In this document: piece after piece, positions 34,164 to 42,230 of the stretch | Layout of the letters: each line of letters opens with the position of its first letter | Position numbering within the stretch: position 1 is the stretch's first letter | Assembly: GCF_026167665.1 (NCBI RefSeq) | Contig: NZ_CP098740.1 | Span: 5,580,001 to 5,644,000, forward strand | Length of the DNA stretch: 64,000 nt | DNA from: Streptomyces drozdowiczii | Lineage (GTDB): Bacteria; Actinomycetota; Actinomycetes; Streptomycetales; Streptomycetaceae | Direction: 5' to 3' | Translations under genes and position numbers: made by a program | Notes under the pieces: model-generated | Seen by the model: the letters and a program-made list of their open reading frames with translations, nothing else | Database searches by the model: none | Told to the model about the DNA's origin: nothing

Positions 34164-35456
34164 TCACCGGTACTGCAGATACCGCTTCCGCACGGCCCGG
34201 AACTTCGCGAGGTCCGACGCCCACGCGCCGACCACCTCGTCCACGTCCGCCCCCGCATCGATCATCGTCCGCACCCGCGTGTTCCCCGTCAGCTTGTCGA
34301 TCCAGTTGTCCGACCGCCACGCGAACCCGCTCCACGTCCGCTTCGCGGTGATCAGCAGCGCGATCCCCGTACGCACCGGGTCGAAGACCTCGCGGTCCAG
34401 GACGTGCAGCTGCACCCCGCCCACCGTGACGCCCTGGAACTTCGAGAACGTCGGCGCGAAGTACGCCTCGCGGAACGCCACTCCGGGCAGTTCCAGCGCG
34501 TTGGCCGCGTCCGCCCACTTGTGGTCGATGCCCTCCGCGCCCAGCAGTTCGAACGGGCGGGTCGTGCCGCGCCCCTCGGAGAGGTTCGTCCCCTCGAACA
34601 TGCAGGTGCCGGAGTAGACGAGCGCCGTGTCGGGCGTCGGCATGTTGGGGCTCGGCGGCACCCACGGCAGGCCCGTCGCGTCGAAGAAGTCGGAGCGCGA
34701 CCAGCCCGACATCTTCACGATCTCCAGCTCGGCCGGGCGGGCCTTCAGGAACTCCCCGTTGAACAGCAGCGCCAGCTCGGTCACGGTCATCCCGTGCGCC
34801 TGGGAGATCTCCCGGCGGCCCACGAACGTGCCGAACGCCGGGTCCAGGACCGGCCCGAGCGCCGCCCGCCCGGTCACCGGGTTCGGCCGGTCGAGCACGA
34901 CGAACTTCTTGCCCGCGAGCGCGGCGGCCTCCATGCAGTCGTACAGCGTCCAGATGTACGTGTAGAAGCGGGCACCCGCGTCCTGGATGTCGAAGACGAT
35001 GGTGTCCACACCGGACGCGGTGAAGATGTCCGCGAGCGCCTGACCGCTCTTCAGGTACGTGTCGTAGACCGGGAGCCCGGTCGCCGGGTCGTCGTAACGC
35101 CCCTCCGAGCCGCCCGCCTGCGCGGTGCCCCGGAAGCCGTGCTCGGGGCCGAAGACGGCGGTGAGGTTCACCCGGTCGTCCGGGTGCATCACGTCCACGA
35201 TGTGCCGGACGTCGGACGTGATCCCGGTCGGGTTGGTGACGATGCCGACGCGCTGCCCCTTCAGCAGGGCGTAGCCGTCCGCAGCCAGCCGGTCGAAGCC
35301 GGTACGGACCCGCTGCCCGCCCCCGTGGCCGTTCCCGTGCCCGTGGCCCTTGCCGTGCGACGCACCGGCGGCCGCGGGGCCGGCCGATGCGGCCGTGGCC
35401 GCGAGGGCTCCCATCGCACCGCCGGCGGTCAGCAAACCACGCCTGGACAGGCTCAT
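34164..35456 (-). CDS. DUF1343 (NamZ-like) exo-beta-N-acetylmuramidase, Tat-exported
   Basis: A 430-residue protein with a Tat-type signal (SLSRRGLLTAGGAMG) and a His/Gly-rich linker (GKGHGHGNGHGGG). The DUF1343 domain contains GIVTNPTGI, VFGPEHGFRG, FDIQDAGARFYTYIWTLY and DRPNPV. The family founder NamZ of Bacillus subtilis (GH171) removes terminal MurNAc from peptidoglycan fragments. The ATG at 35454-35456 follows GGAGGT. It converges with the acylase gene; both products are exported. A role in wall recycling is inferred from the family. Confidence 0.88.
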   Translation of the reverse strand: MSLSRRGLLTAGGAMGALAATAASAGPAAAGASHGKGHGHGNGHGGGQRVRTGFDRLAADGYALLKGQRVGIVTNPTGITSDVRHIVDVMHPDDRVNLTAVFGPEHGFRGTAQAGGSEGRYDDPATGLPVYDTYLKSGQALADIFTASGVDTIVFDIQDAGARFYTYIWTLYDCMEAAALAGKKFVVLDRPNPVTGRAALGPVLDPAFGTFVGRREISQAHGMTVTELALLFNGEFLKARPAELEIVKMSGWSRSDFFDATGLPWVPPSPNMPTPDTALVYSGTCMFEGTNLSEGRGTTRPFELLGAEGIDHKWADAANALELPGVAFREAYFAPTFSKFQGVTVGGVQLHVLDREVFDPVRTGIALLITAKRTWSGFAWRSDNWIDKLTGNTRVRTMIDAGADVDEVVGAWASDLAKFRAVRKRYLQYR

Positions 35457-35602
35457 TCGGCTACCTCCAAGATCGCGACGAGTGTCATGGCCACGCACGC
35501 TAGCGCGCCGAGCGGCCCGGGGGAACGTGTCGGACGGGCCTGCCGCGCCGGGAGTGGCCGATGGGACGCCGCCACCCCTTCCCGCACGACACCCCTTCCC
35601 AC

Positions 35603-35619
35603 ACGACATACCGACTGGT
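35603..35619 (+). promoter_or_regulatory. 17-bp operator ahead of the SDR/acyl-CoA ligase/TetR operon
   Basis: ACGACATACCGACTGGT occurs here and, as an identical 17-base reverse complement, at 42124-42140 ahead of the kinase/acyl-CoA dehydrogenase operon. It lies 39 bases before the SDR ATG. Confidence 0.78.
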
Positions 35620-35657
35620 TAGTCTGCCGGTGTAGTCGGCTGAGAGGTGCGAGAGCG

Positions 35658-36422
35658 ATGAGTACGGTGCAGGGCGCGGGCGTGGTGGTCACCGGGGCCG
35701 GAGGCGGCATCGGCGCCGCCCTCGCCCGCAGATTCGCCGCCGAGGGCGCACGGGTCGTCGTCAACGACCTCGACGCGTCCCGGATCGAGGCGCTGGCCGA
35801 CGAGATCGGCGCCACCGCCGTCGCCGGGGACGCCTCCCGGATCGTGGACACCGCCCGGGACGCCCTGGACGGCACCGTCGACGTGTACTGCGCCAACGCG
35901 GGCCTCGCCTCGCCCGGCGACCCGATGGCCGACGAGGAGGTCTGGGCCGCGGCCTGGGACGTCAACGTGATGGCCCACGTCCGGGCGGCCCGCGCGCTGC
36001 TCCCGGACTGGCTGGAGCGCGGCAGCGGCCGGTTCGTCGCCACCGCGTCCGCCGCCGGGCTGCTCACCATGATCGGCGCGGCCCCGTACAGCGTCACCAA
36101 GCACGGCGCGGTCGCCTTCGCGGAGTGGCTGTCGCTGACCTACCGGCACCGGGGCGTGAAGGTCCACGCCATCTGCCCGCAGGGCGTGCGTACGGACATG
36201 CTCACCGCCGCCGGATCGGCCGGCGAACTCGTCCTCGCCCCCGGCGCCATCGAGCCCGAGGCCGTCGCGGACGCCCTGTTCGACGCCATGGCCGAGGACC
36301 GCTTCCTGGTCCTGCCGCACCCCGAGGTCGCCGGCTACTACGAAGCCAGGGCCGCCGACACCGACCGCTGGATCCGTGGGATGAACCGCCTCCAGCGCAC
36401 CTGGGAGGAGACCGGAGCATGA
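35658..36422 (+). CDS. Short-chain dehydrogenase/reductase
   Basis: A 254-residue SDR with the cofactor motif TGAGGGIG near residue 12, the NAG motif (CANAGL) and the active-site Ser and YSVTK. It oxidises or reduces a hydroxy/oxo group. It is first in an operon with an acyl-CoA ligase (ATGA overlap) and a TetR gene. By analogy with the levulinate pathway of Pseudomonas (LvaD), it may reduce a 4-oxoacyl-CoA to the 4-hydroxy form. That is an inference from the companion genes, not from the sequence of this enzyme alone. Confidence 0.9.
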   Translation: MSTVQGAGVVVTGAGGGIGAALARRFAAEGARVVVNDLDASRIEALADEIGATAVAGDASRIVDTARDALDGTVDVYCANAGLASPGDPMADEEVWAAAWDVNVMAHVRAARALLPDWLERGSGRFVATASAAGLLTMIGAAPYSVTKHGAVAFAEWLSLTYRHRGVKVHAICPQGVRTDMLTAAGSAGELVLAPGAIEPEAVADALFDAMAEDRFLVLPHPEVAGYYEARAADTDRWIRGMNRLQRTWEETGA

Positions 36423-38077
36423 CCGAGTCCATCTACGCGGCGAAGCCCTGGCTCCCGCTGCTCAGCGAGGCCCAGCGGGCCCCCGTCCACCCCGCCGAGA
36501 CCCTGGTGCACGCCTTCCGTGAGTCCGTGGACCGCACCCCGGGCCATCCGGCGCTCGCCTACTTCGACGGCCGCCTCACCTACCGCGAGACGGACGAGCT
36601 GTCCGACTCCGTGGCCGGCCACCTCGCCGCCCGGGGCCTGGAGCGCGGCGACCGGGTCGCGATCATGCTCCAGAACTCCCCGCAGTTCGTCCTCGCGCTC
36701 CTCGGCGCCTGGAAGGCCGGCGCCACCGTCGTCCCGCTCAACCCGATGTACAAGTCCGCCGAGGTCGGGCACGTACTCAAGGACGCCCAGGTCACCGCCC
36801 TGATCTGCGCCGACCGGGCCTGGGAGGCGTACCTCCGGGACACCGCCGCGGCCGCGCCCGGCGTCCGGATCGCGCTCACCGCCTGCGAGCTGGACCTCCA
36901 GACGGAGAACGACGAGCGGGTCCTGAACTTCGAGCGGCTGCCCGTCGCCGGGGACGCCGACGACCTGGTCGCCGTAGCCCGGCAGGGCCTCGCCGCCCCC
37001 GCCGGACGGCAGCTCACCGCCGCCGACACCGCGCTGATCAGCTACACCTCCGGGACCAGCGGCACCCCCAAGGGCGCCCTGAACTCCCACGGCAACATCA
37101 TGGTCAACGCCGAACGCCAGCGCACCGGCCACTCCGTCCCCGAGGGCGCCGCCTACTTCGCGCTCGCCCCGCTCTTCCACATCACCGGCATGGTCTGCCA
37201 GCTGGCCGCCTGCCTCACCAACGGCGGCACCCTCGTCCTCGCCTACCGCTTCCACCCCGGGGTCGTCCTCGACGCCTTCGCCGAGCACCGCCCCGCGTAC
37301 ACCGTCGGGCCCTCCACCGCCTTCATGGCGCTGGCCGCCACGCCCGGCGTGACGCCCGAGCACTTCGCGTCCTTCCAGGTCATCTCCTCCGGCGGCGCCC
37401 CGCTGCCGCCCGCGCTGGTGGAGCAGTTCCGGGAGGGCTTCGGCCCGTACATACGCAACGGCTACGGCCTCACTGAGTGCACCGCCCCCTGCGCCTCCGT
37501 GCCCCCGGAGCGCGAGGCGCCCGTCGACCCGGTCTCCGGCACCCTCTCGGTCGGCGTGCCGGGACCCGACACCGTCGTACGGATCCTGGACGAGAACGGC
37601 GCCGAGGTGCCCTTCGGGGAGCAGGGCGAGATCGCGGTGCGCGGCCCGCAGGTCGTCTCCGGCTACTGGGGACTCCCCGAGGCCACCGCGGCCGCCTTCC
37701 CCGACGGCGAGCTGCGCACCGGCGACATCGGCTTCATGGACCGCGAGGGCTGGCTCTACGTGGTCGACCGCAAGAAGGACATGATCAACGCCTCCGGCTT
37801 CAAGGTGTGGCCCCGCGAGGTGGAGGACGTCCTCTACACGCACCCGGCCGTCCGCGAGGCCGCCGTCGTCGGCGTGCCCGACGCCTACCGGGGCGAGACC
37901 GTCCGGGCCTACGTCAGCCTGCGCCCGGGCGCGTCCGTGGAACCGGACGAGCTGGGCGCGTACTGCAAGGAACGGCTCGCCGCGTACAAGTACCCGCGCG
38001 AGGTCGAGATCCTGGCCGAGCTGCCCAAGACGGCAAGTGGGAAGATCCTCAGGCGGGAACTGCGTTCAGCCCGCTAG
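36419..38077 (+). CDS. Acyl-CoA synthetase (AMP-forming)
   Basis: A 552-residue ANL-superfamily ligase that activates a carboxylic acid with ATP and CoA. The P-loop YTSGTSGTPKGAL is near residue 205; motif A5 is NGYGLTECTAP; ATP contacts lie in GELRTGDIGFMD. The hinge DRKKDMINASGFKVWPREVE and the catalytic lysine in LPKTASGKILRRELR are all present. The start overlaps the SDR stop. It probably activates the substrate of the pathway whose later steps are encoded at 39834-42078 under the same operator. Confidence 0.93.
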   Translation: MTESIYAAKPWLPLLSEAQRAPVHPAETLVHAFRESVDRTPGHPALAYFDGRLTYRETDELSDSVAGHLAARGLERGDRVAIMLQNSPQFVLALLGAWKAGATVVPLNPMYKSAEVGHVLKDAQVTALICADRAWEAYLRDTAAAAPGVRIALTACELDLQTENDERVLNFERLPVAGDADDLVAVARQGLAAPAGRQLTAADTALISYTSGTSGTPKGALNSHGNIMVNAERQRTGHSVPEGAAYFALAPLFHITGMVCQLAACLTNGGTLVLAYRFHPGVVLDAFAEHRPAYTVGPSTAFMALAATPGVTPEHFASFQVISSGGAPLPPALVEQFREGFGPYIRNGYGLTECTAPCASVPPEREAPVDPVSGTLSVGVPGPDTVVRILDENGAEVPFGEQGEIAVRGPQVVSGYWGLPEATAAAFPDGELRTGDIGFMDREGWLYVVDRKKDMINASGFKVWPREVEDVLYTHPAVREAAVVGVPDAYRGETVRAYVSLRPGASVEPDELGAYCKERLAAYKYPREVEILAELPKTASGKILRRELRSAR

Positions 38078-38116
38078 AACAGACATACGCGTACGCACGG
38101 AAGGAAGGCGGCGGCT

Positions 38117-38710
38117 ATGGCCAAGGAGACGGACGGGAGCGGCACCCCCGTCCCGCAGCGACTGCTGGCCGCCGCCACCCGGCTCTTCGCCGAGCAGGGC
38201 TACGACCGCACCTCGGTGCAGGAGATCGTGGAGGCGGCCGGCGTCACCAAGGGGGCGCTGTACCACTACTTCGGCTCCAAGGAGGACCTGCTCCAGGAGG
38301 TGTACGCCCGGGTGCTGCGCCTCCAGCAGGAGCGGCTCGACGCCTTCGCGAACGCCGAGGCGCCGATCGAGCAGCGGCTGCGGGACGCCGCGGCCGACGT
38401 GGTCGTCACCACCATCGAGAACCTGGACGACGCCTCGATCTTCTTCCGCTCCATGCACCACCTGAGCCCGGAGAAGAACAAGCAGGTACGGGGCGAGCGG
38501 CGGCGCTACCACGAGCGCTTCCGCGCCCTGGTCGAGGAGGGCCAGCGCAGCGGGGTCTTCTCCACGGCCACCCCGGCGGACCTCATCGTGGACTACCACT
38601 TCGGCTCGGTCCACCACCTGTCGACCTGGTACCGGCCGGACGGCCCCCTCACCCCGCAGGAGGTCGCGGACCACCTGGCCGACCTGCTGCTCCGGGCGCT
38701 CAGACCGTAA
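38117..38710 (+). CDS. TetR-family regulator of the SDR/ligase and kinase/dehydrogenase operons
   Basis: A 197-residue repressor with the helix-turn-helix TSVQEIVEAAGVTKGALYHYFGSKEDLLQEV. The C-terminal domain (ASIFFRSMHHLSPEKNKQVRGER, then YHFGSVHHLSTWY) matches TetR_C-type acyl-CoA regulators. It starts 39 bases after the ligase gene. The 17-bp site ahead of its own operon is repeated ahead of the kinase/dehydrogenase operon, so it is the likely repressor of both. Its 3' end overlaps the convergent LysR gene by 11 bases. Confidence 0.9.
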   Translation: MAKETDGSGTPVPQRLLAAATRLFAEQGYDRTSVQEIVEAAGVTKGALYHYFGSKEDLLQEVYARVLRLQQERLDAFANAEAPIEQRLRDAAADVVVTTIENLDDASIFFRSMHHLSPEKNKQVRGERRRYHERFRALVEEGQRSGVFSTATPADLIVDYHFGSVHHLSTWYRPDGPLTPQEVADHLADLLLRALRP

Positions 38711-39593
38711 CGGGGACGGGCTCCTCGCCGCACAGCTGCCCGAGCAGCGCTTCCGCCGCCGGGTTGCGCGGCCGGGGCGCCCGGCCCACCAGCAGCACCG
38801 TCCGGCCCGGCTCGGGCTGCCGGATGGTCACGCACGGCAGCCCCGCGTCCTGGCCGATCCGGCGCGGCACGATCGCCACCCCGATGCCCGCCCGGACGAG
38901 GTCGACCAGCAGCCGGATCTGCGTGACGTCACAGGTGATCCGGCGTTCCAGACCGCAGTGCGCGGCCAGCCGGCGCACCGCCGTCTCCAGGCCCGTACCC
39001 GCCCGGAAGTCCACGAACGGCTCGTCGGCGAGGTCCTTGATCAGGGTGCGACCGGCCGTCGCGAGGGGGTGCCCGGGCGCGGTGATCAGCACCAGCTCCT
39101 CGTGCCAGGTGGCGAAGGCGGTGATGCCCTCGGGCAGGTCGGCGGTGTCCGGCGCCAGATAGGCGAGGTCCAGCTCCCCGGCGCGCACCGCCGCCACCAG
39201 CTCCGGTGTCGTCGCCTCGCGCAGGGAGATCTGCACCCCGGGCCACAGCCGGTGGAACGCGGCCAGCTCGGCGGCCAGGTCGACGCAGGTCAGCGTCTGG
39301 ATCGTGCCGACCCGGACCCGCCCGGTGGCCAGCCCCGAGACGGCCGCGACCGCGTCCCGGGCGGCGTCCGTACCCGCGAGCACGGTGCGCGCGGCGGGCA
39401 GCAGCGCCCGGCCCGCCTCGGTGAGGACGACCCGGCGGCCGGTGCGGTCGAAGAGTTCGGCGCCCAGCTCCCGTTCCAGGTTGCGCACGGACGTGCTCAG
39501 CGCCGACTGCACGATGAGTTCGGCGCGGGCGGCGGCGGTGAAGCTGCCGTGCGTCACCACCGCCATGAAGTGGCGGAGCTGGCGAATCTCCAT
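38700..39593 (-). CDS. LysR-family transcriptional regulator
   Basis: A 297-residue protein with the N-terminal winged helix (IRQLRHFMAVVTHGSFTAAARAELIVQSALS). A periplasmic-binding-like effector domain (about 90-290) shows VRVGTIQTLTCVDLA and VDFRAGTGLE. The ATG is at 39591-39593. The region between it and the small reading frame at 39668 contains GATGG-N12-CCATC (39608-39629), a plausible LysR site. Its target is not obvious; the divergent small gene is the usual first candidate. Confidence 0.9.
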   Translation of the reverse strand: MEIRQLRHFMAVVTHGSFTAAARAELIVQSALSTSVRNLERELGAELFDRTGRRVVLTEAGRALLPAARTVLAGTDAARDAVAAVSGLATGRVRVGTIQTLTCVDLAAELAAFHRLWPGVQISLREATTPELVAAVRAGELDLAYLAPDTADLPEGITAFATWHEELVLITAPGHPLATAGRTLIKDLADEPFVDFRAGTGLETAVRRLAAHCGLERRITCDVTQIRLLVDLVRAGIGVAIVPRRIGQDAGLPCVTIRQPEPGRTVLLVGRAPRPRNPAAEALLGQLCGEEPVPVTV

Positions 39594-39607
39594 GCATCTA
39601 CATTATC

Positions 39608-39629
39608 GATGGCTCGCAGCGAATCCATC
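39608..39629. promoter_or_regulatory. Possible LysR-binding inverted repeat
   Basis: GATGG (39608-39612) and CCATC (39625-39629) are complementary with a 12-bp spacer, in the divergent region 15 bases before the LysR start. This resembles the dyad arrangement of LysR sites. Confidence 0.4.
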
Positions 39630-39667
39630 TGTTGGACCGCCTCCGGGACCGGCGCCAAGCTGGATTC

Positions 39668-39829
39668 ATGGCGCACATCCAGAGCTCCACCCGCATCCCC
39701 GCCCTGTGGACCGCGGCCTACGGCCGCCGCCCCCTCCCGGTCCGGCTGCTGGCCCGCACCCTGCTGCGGGTACGGGCCTTCGCCCGCGAACTGGCCCTGG
39801 CCGATCACGTACCGACCGGGGGCTATTGA
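39668..39829 (+). CDS. Possible small basic protein (53 residues)
   Basis: A short reading frame beginning with ATG 39668, encoding an Arg/Leu-rich peptide (ARTLLRVRAFARELALAD). No clear Shine-Dalgarno sequence precedes it. It is divergent from the LysR gene, in the position where LysR targets usually lie, and ends 5 bases before the convergent acyl-CoA dehydrogenase stop. No homology is recognised; it may be non-coding. Confidence 0.35.
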   Translation: MAHIQSSTRIPALWTAAYGRRPLPVRLLARTLLRVRAFARELALADHVPTGGY

Positions 39830-39833
39830 ACCG

Positions 39834-41048
39834 CTACAGGTACTTCTTGATCTCCCGCCGGGCCAGCGAGCGCTGGTGGACCTCGTCCGGGCCGTCCGCG
39901 AGCCGCAGCGTCCGGGCCGAGGCCCACAGCTCGGCCAGCGGGAAGTCCTGGCTCACCCCGCCCGCGCCGTGCAGCTGCACCGCCTGGTCGAGGATGGCGA
40001 CCACCGCGCGCGGGGTGGCGATCTTGATGGACTGGATCTCGGTGTGCGCGCCCCGGTTGCCGACGGTGTCCATCAGCCAGGCCGTCTTCAGCACCAGCAG
40101 CCGCAGCTGCTCGACGGTGACCCGGGCGTCCGCGATCCAGTTCTGTACGACGCCCTGCTGGGCCAGCGGCTTGCCGAAGGCGGTACGGGAGACCGCGCGC
40201 CGGCACATCAGCTCGATCGCGCGCTCCGCCATGCCGATGAGCCGCATGCAGTGGTGGATGCGCCCCGGACCCAGCCGGGCCTGGGCGATGGCGAAGCCGC
40301 CGCCCTCCTCGCCGATCAGGTTCGACGCCGGCACGCGCACGTCCTCGAAGACGACCTCCGCGTGGCCGCCGTGCCAGTGGTCCTCGTAGCCGTACACCCG
40401 CATGGCGCGCTTCACCGTCAGACCGGGGGTGTCCCGGGGCACCAGGATCTGCGACTGCTGGCGGCGGATGTCCGCGCCGTCCGGGTCCGTCTTGCCCATC
40501 ACGATGAAGACCTCGCAGTCCGGGTTCATCGCCCCGGAGATGTACCACTTGCGGCCGTTGATGACGTAGTCACCGCCGTCGCGGGTGATCCGGGTCTCGA
40601 TGTTGGTCGCGTCCGAGGAGGCGACCTCCGGCTCCGTCATCGCGAAGGCCGACCGGATCTCCCCGGCCAGCAGCGGCTCCAGCCACCGCTTCTTCTGCTC
40701 GTCCGTGCCGAACTCGGCCAGCACCTCCATGTTCCCGGTGTCCGGCGCCGCGCAGTTCGTCGCGGTCGGCGCCAGACGCGGCGAGCGGCCCAGGATCTCC
40801 GCCAGCGGCGCGTACTGGAGGTTGCTCAGACCGGCCCCGTGCTCCGTGCCCGGCAGGAAGAGGTTCCACAGGCCCTGCCGGCGGGCCTCCGCCTTCAGGT
40901 CCTCCACGACCTGCGGGGTCTGCCAGGGCGAGTCCAGCCCGTCGCGCTGCTCGTCCGCGATCCGCTCGGCCGGGTAGACGTGCTCGTCCATGAAGGCGAG
41001 GAGCCGGGTGCGCAGCTCCTCGGTGCGGGCGTCGAATGCGAAGTCCAT
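39834..41048 (-). CDS. Acyl-CoA dehydrogenase, ACAD10/11-like
   Basis: A 404-residue flavoenzyme with the signatures FAMTEPEVASSDATNIET and YVINGRKWYISGAMNP. The region GPGRIHHCMRLIGMAERA and the C-terminal GAGGVSQDFPLAELWASAR, RLADGPDEVH are typical of the ACAD10/11 branch. That branch handles 4-phosphoryl-acyl-CoA derived from 4-hydroxy acids (mammalian ACAD11, bacterial LvaC). It lies 7 bases downstream of an APH-like kinase gene, reproducing as separate genes the kinase-dehydrogenase pair fused in the mammalian proteins. A 17-bp operator controls the pair together with the SDR/ligase operon. Confidence 0.92.
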   Translation of the reverse strand: MDFAFDARTEELRTRLLAFMDEHVYPAERIADEQRDGLDSPWQTPQVVEDLKAEARRQGLWNLFLPGTEHGAGLSNLQYAPLAEILGRSPRLAPTATNCAAPDTGNMEVLAEFGTDEQKKRWLEPLLAGEIRSAFAMTEPEVASSDATNIETRITRDGGDYVINGRKWYISGAMNPDCEVFIVMGKTDPDGADIRRQQSQILVPRDTPGLTVKRAMRVYGYEDHWHGGHAEVVFEDVRVPASNLIGEEGGGFAIAQARLGPGRIHHCMRLIGMAERAIELMCRRAVSRTAFGKPLAQQGVVQNWIADARVTVEQLRLLVLKTAWLMDTVGNRGAHTEIQSIKIATPRAVVAILDQAVQLHGAGGVSQDFPLAELWASARTLRLADGPDEVHQRSLARREIKKYL

Positions 41049-41055
41049 GGGGGGT

Positions 41056-42078
41056 TCAGCCTTCCTGGAGGGTGGTGAGGCCGTGCTCGATGAAGACGGG
41101 GACGAGATCGCCGATGCGGTCGAAGCCGCCGCCGACCGTCTGGCCCAGCGTGTAGCGGTAGTGGATGCCCTCCAGGATCACGGCGAGCTTGAACCAGGCG
41201 AAGGCCGTGTACCAGGAGAGGGCGGAGGTGTCGCGGCCGGACCGGGCCGCGTAGCGCTCGATCAGCTCGGCGGGCGCCGGGTGGCCGGGCGCGCCGCTGG
41301 TCGTGGAGACCGGCGACTCCGGCAGCCCCAGGTCGGAGCTGTACATGACGAGCAGCCCGAGGTCGGTGAGCGGGTCGCCGAGCGTGGACATCTCCCAGTC
41401 GAGGACGGCCTTGATCTCGTCGTCGGCGCCGATCAGCGCGTTGTCCAGGCGGTAGTCGCCGTGCACCACGGTGGGCGCGGGGGAGACGGGCAGCGCGCGG
41501 CCGAGCGCCGCGTGCAGCTCCTCGATGCCGGGCAGTTCGCGGTTGCGGGAGGCGGCCAGCTGCTTGCCCCAGCGGCGCAGCTGCCGGTCGAGGAAGCCCT
41601 CGGGCCGCCCGAAGTCGCCGAGCCCGACCGCCTCGGGGTCCACGGCGTGCAGCTCGACCAGCGTGTCGACCAGGGCGAGCACCGCGGCGCGGGTGCGCTC
41701 GGGGCCGAGCGGGACCAGCTGCTCGGCCGTGCGGTACGGGGTGCCCTCCACGTACTCCATGACGTAGAAGGGCGCGCCGATGACCGCGTCGTCCTCGCAG
41801 AGCAGGAGCGGTTCGGGGACCGGTACCGCCGTCGGGTGCAGGGCGCTGATCACCCGGTGCTCGCGCTTCATGTCGTGCGCGGTGGCCAGGACGTGCCCGA
41901 GCGGGGGCCGCCGGACGACCCACTGGGCGGTGCCGTCGGTGACGACGTACGTCAGGTTCGACCGGCCGCCCTCCACGACGCGGGCGTCGAGCGGTCCGCC
42001 CACCAGGCCCGGGCGCTCGCGGTCCAGGTGTCCGCGCAGCCGGTCGAGGTCGAGACCTGGCGGATGGACGTGGCTCAT
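41056..42078 (-). CDS. APH-family phosphotransferase (4-hydroxyacyl-CoA kinase-like)
   Basis: A 340-residue aminoglycoside-phosphotransferase-fold protein. The nucleotide loop is GGRSNLTYVV, the motif WVVRRPP contains the ATP contact, the catalytic loop is VVHGDYRLDNALI, and the metal site is VLDWEMSTLGDPLTDLG. These are the features of ACAD10/11 kinase domains and of LvaA, which phosphorylates 4-hydroxyacyl-CoA, rather than of resistance enzymes. ATG 42076-42078 follows GGAGGT. First gene of the two-gene operon, 46 bases behind the shared operator. LvaB, a small partner in Pseudomonas, is not seen. Confidence 0.92.
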   Translation of the reverse strand: MSHVHPPGLDLDRLRGHLDRERPGLVGGPLDARVVEGGRSNLTYVVTDGTAQWVVRRPPLGHVLATAHDMKREHRVISALHPTAVPVPEPLLLCEDDAVIGAPFYVMEYVEGTPYRTAEQLVPLGPERTRAAVLALVDTLVELHAVDPEAVGLGDFGRPEGFLDRQLRRWGKQLAASRNRELPGIEELHAALGRALPVSPAPTVVHGDYRLDNALIGADDEIKAVLDWEMSTLGDPLTDLGLLVMYSSDLGLPESPVSTTSGAPGHPAPAELIERYAARSGRDTSALSWYTAFAWFKLAVILEGIHYRYTLGQTVGGGFDRIGDLVPVFIEHGLTTLQEG

Positions 42079-42123
42079 CGTGCGTACCTCCGGAGTGGGC
42101 GAACGGTCGCTCTCATGATGCCG

Positions 42124-42140
42124 ACCAGTCGGTATGTCGT
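42124..42140 (-). promoter_or_regulatory. 17-bp operator ahead of the kinase/acyl-CoA dehydrogenase operon
   Basis: The minus strand reads ACGACATACCGACTGGT, identical to 35603-35619. It continues into an inverted repeat, CCGAC-CA-GTCGG (42121-42132). It is 46 bases upstream of the kinase start and 91 bases upstream of the divergent glucarate dehydratase gene. Confidence 0.78.
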
Positions 42141-42230
42141 CCAGTGCGTCCCCGGAACCGGATGCGGAGTCTCCGGTCCCGGTACCGCCGGCCTCTGGTA
42201 TTCGGTCGCATCCCTGAATAGGGTTCACGT

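Noticed and set aside
41056..42078. Aminoglycoside resistance phosphotransferase
   Set aside because: The APH fold is present, but pairing with an ACAD10/11-type dehydrogenase and the family motifs point to an acyl-CoA kinase rather than antibiotic resistance.
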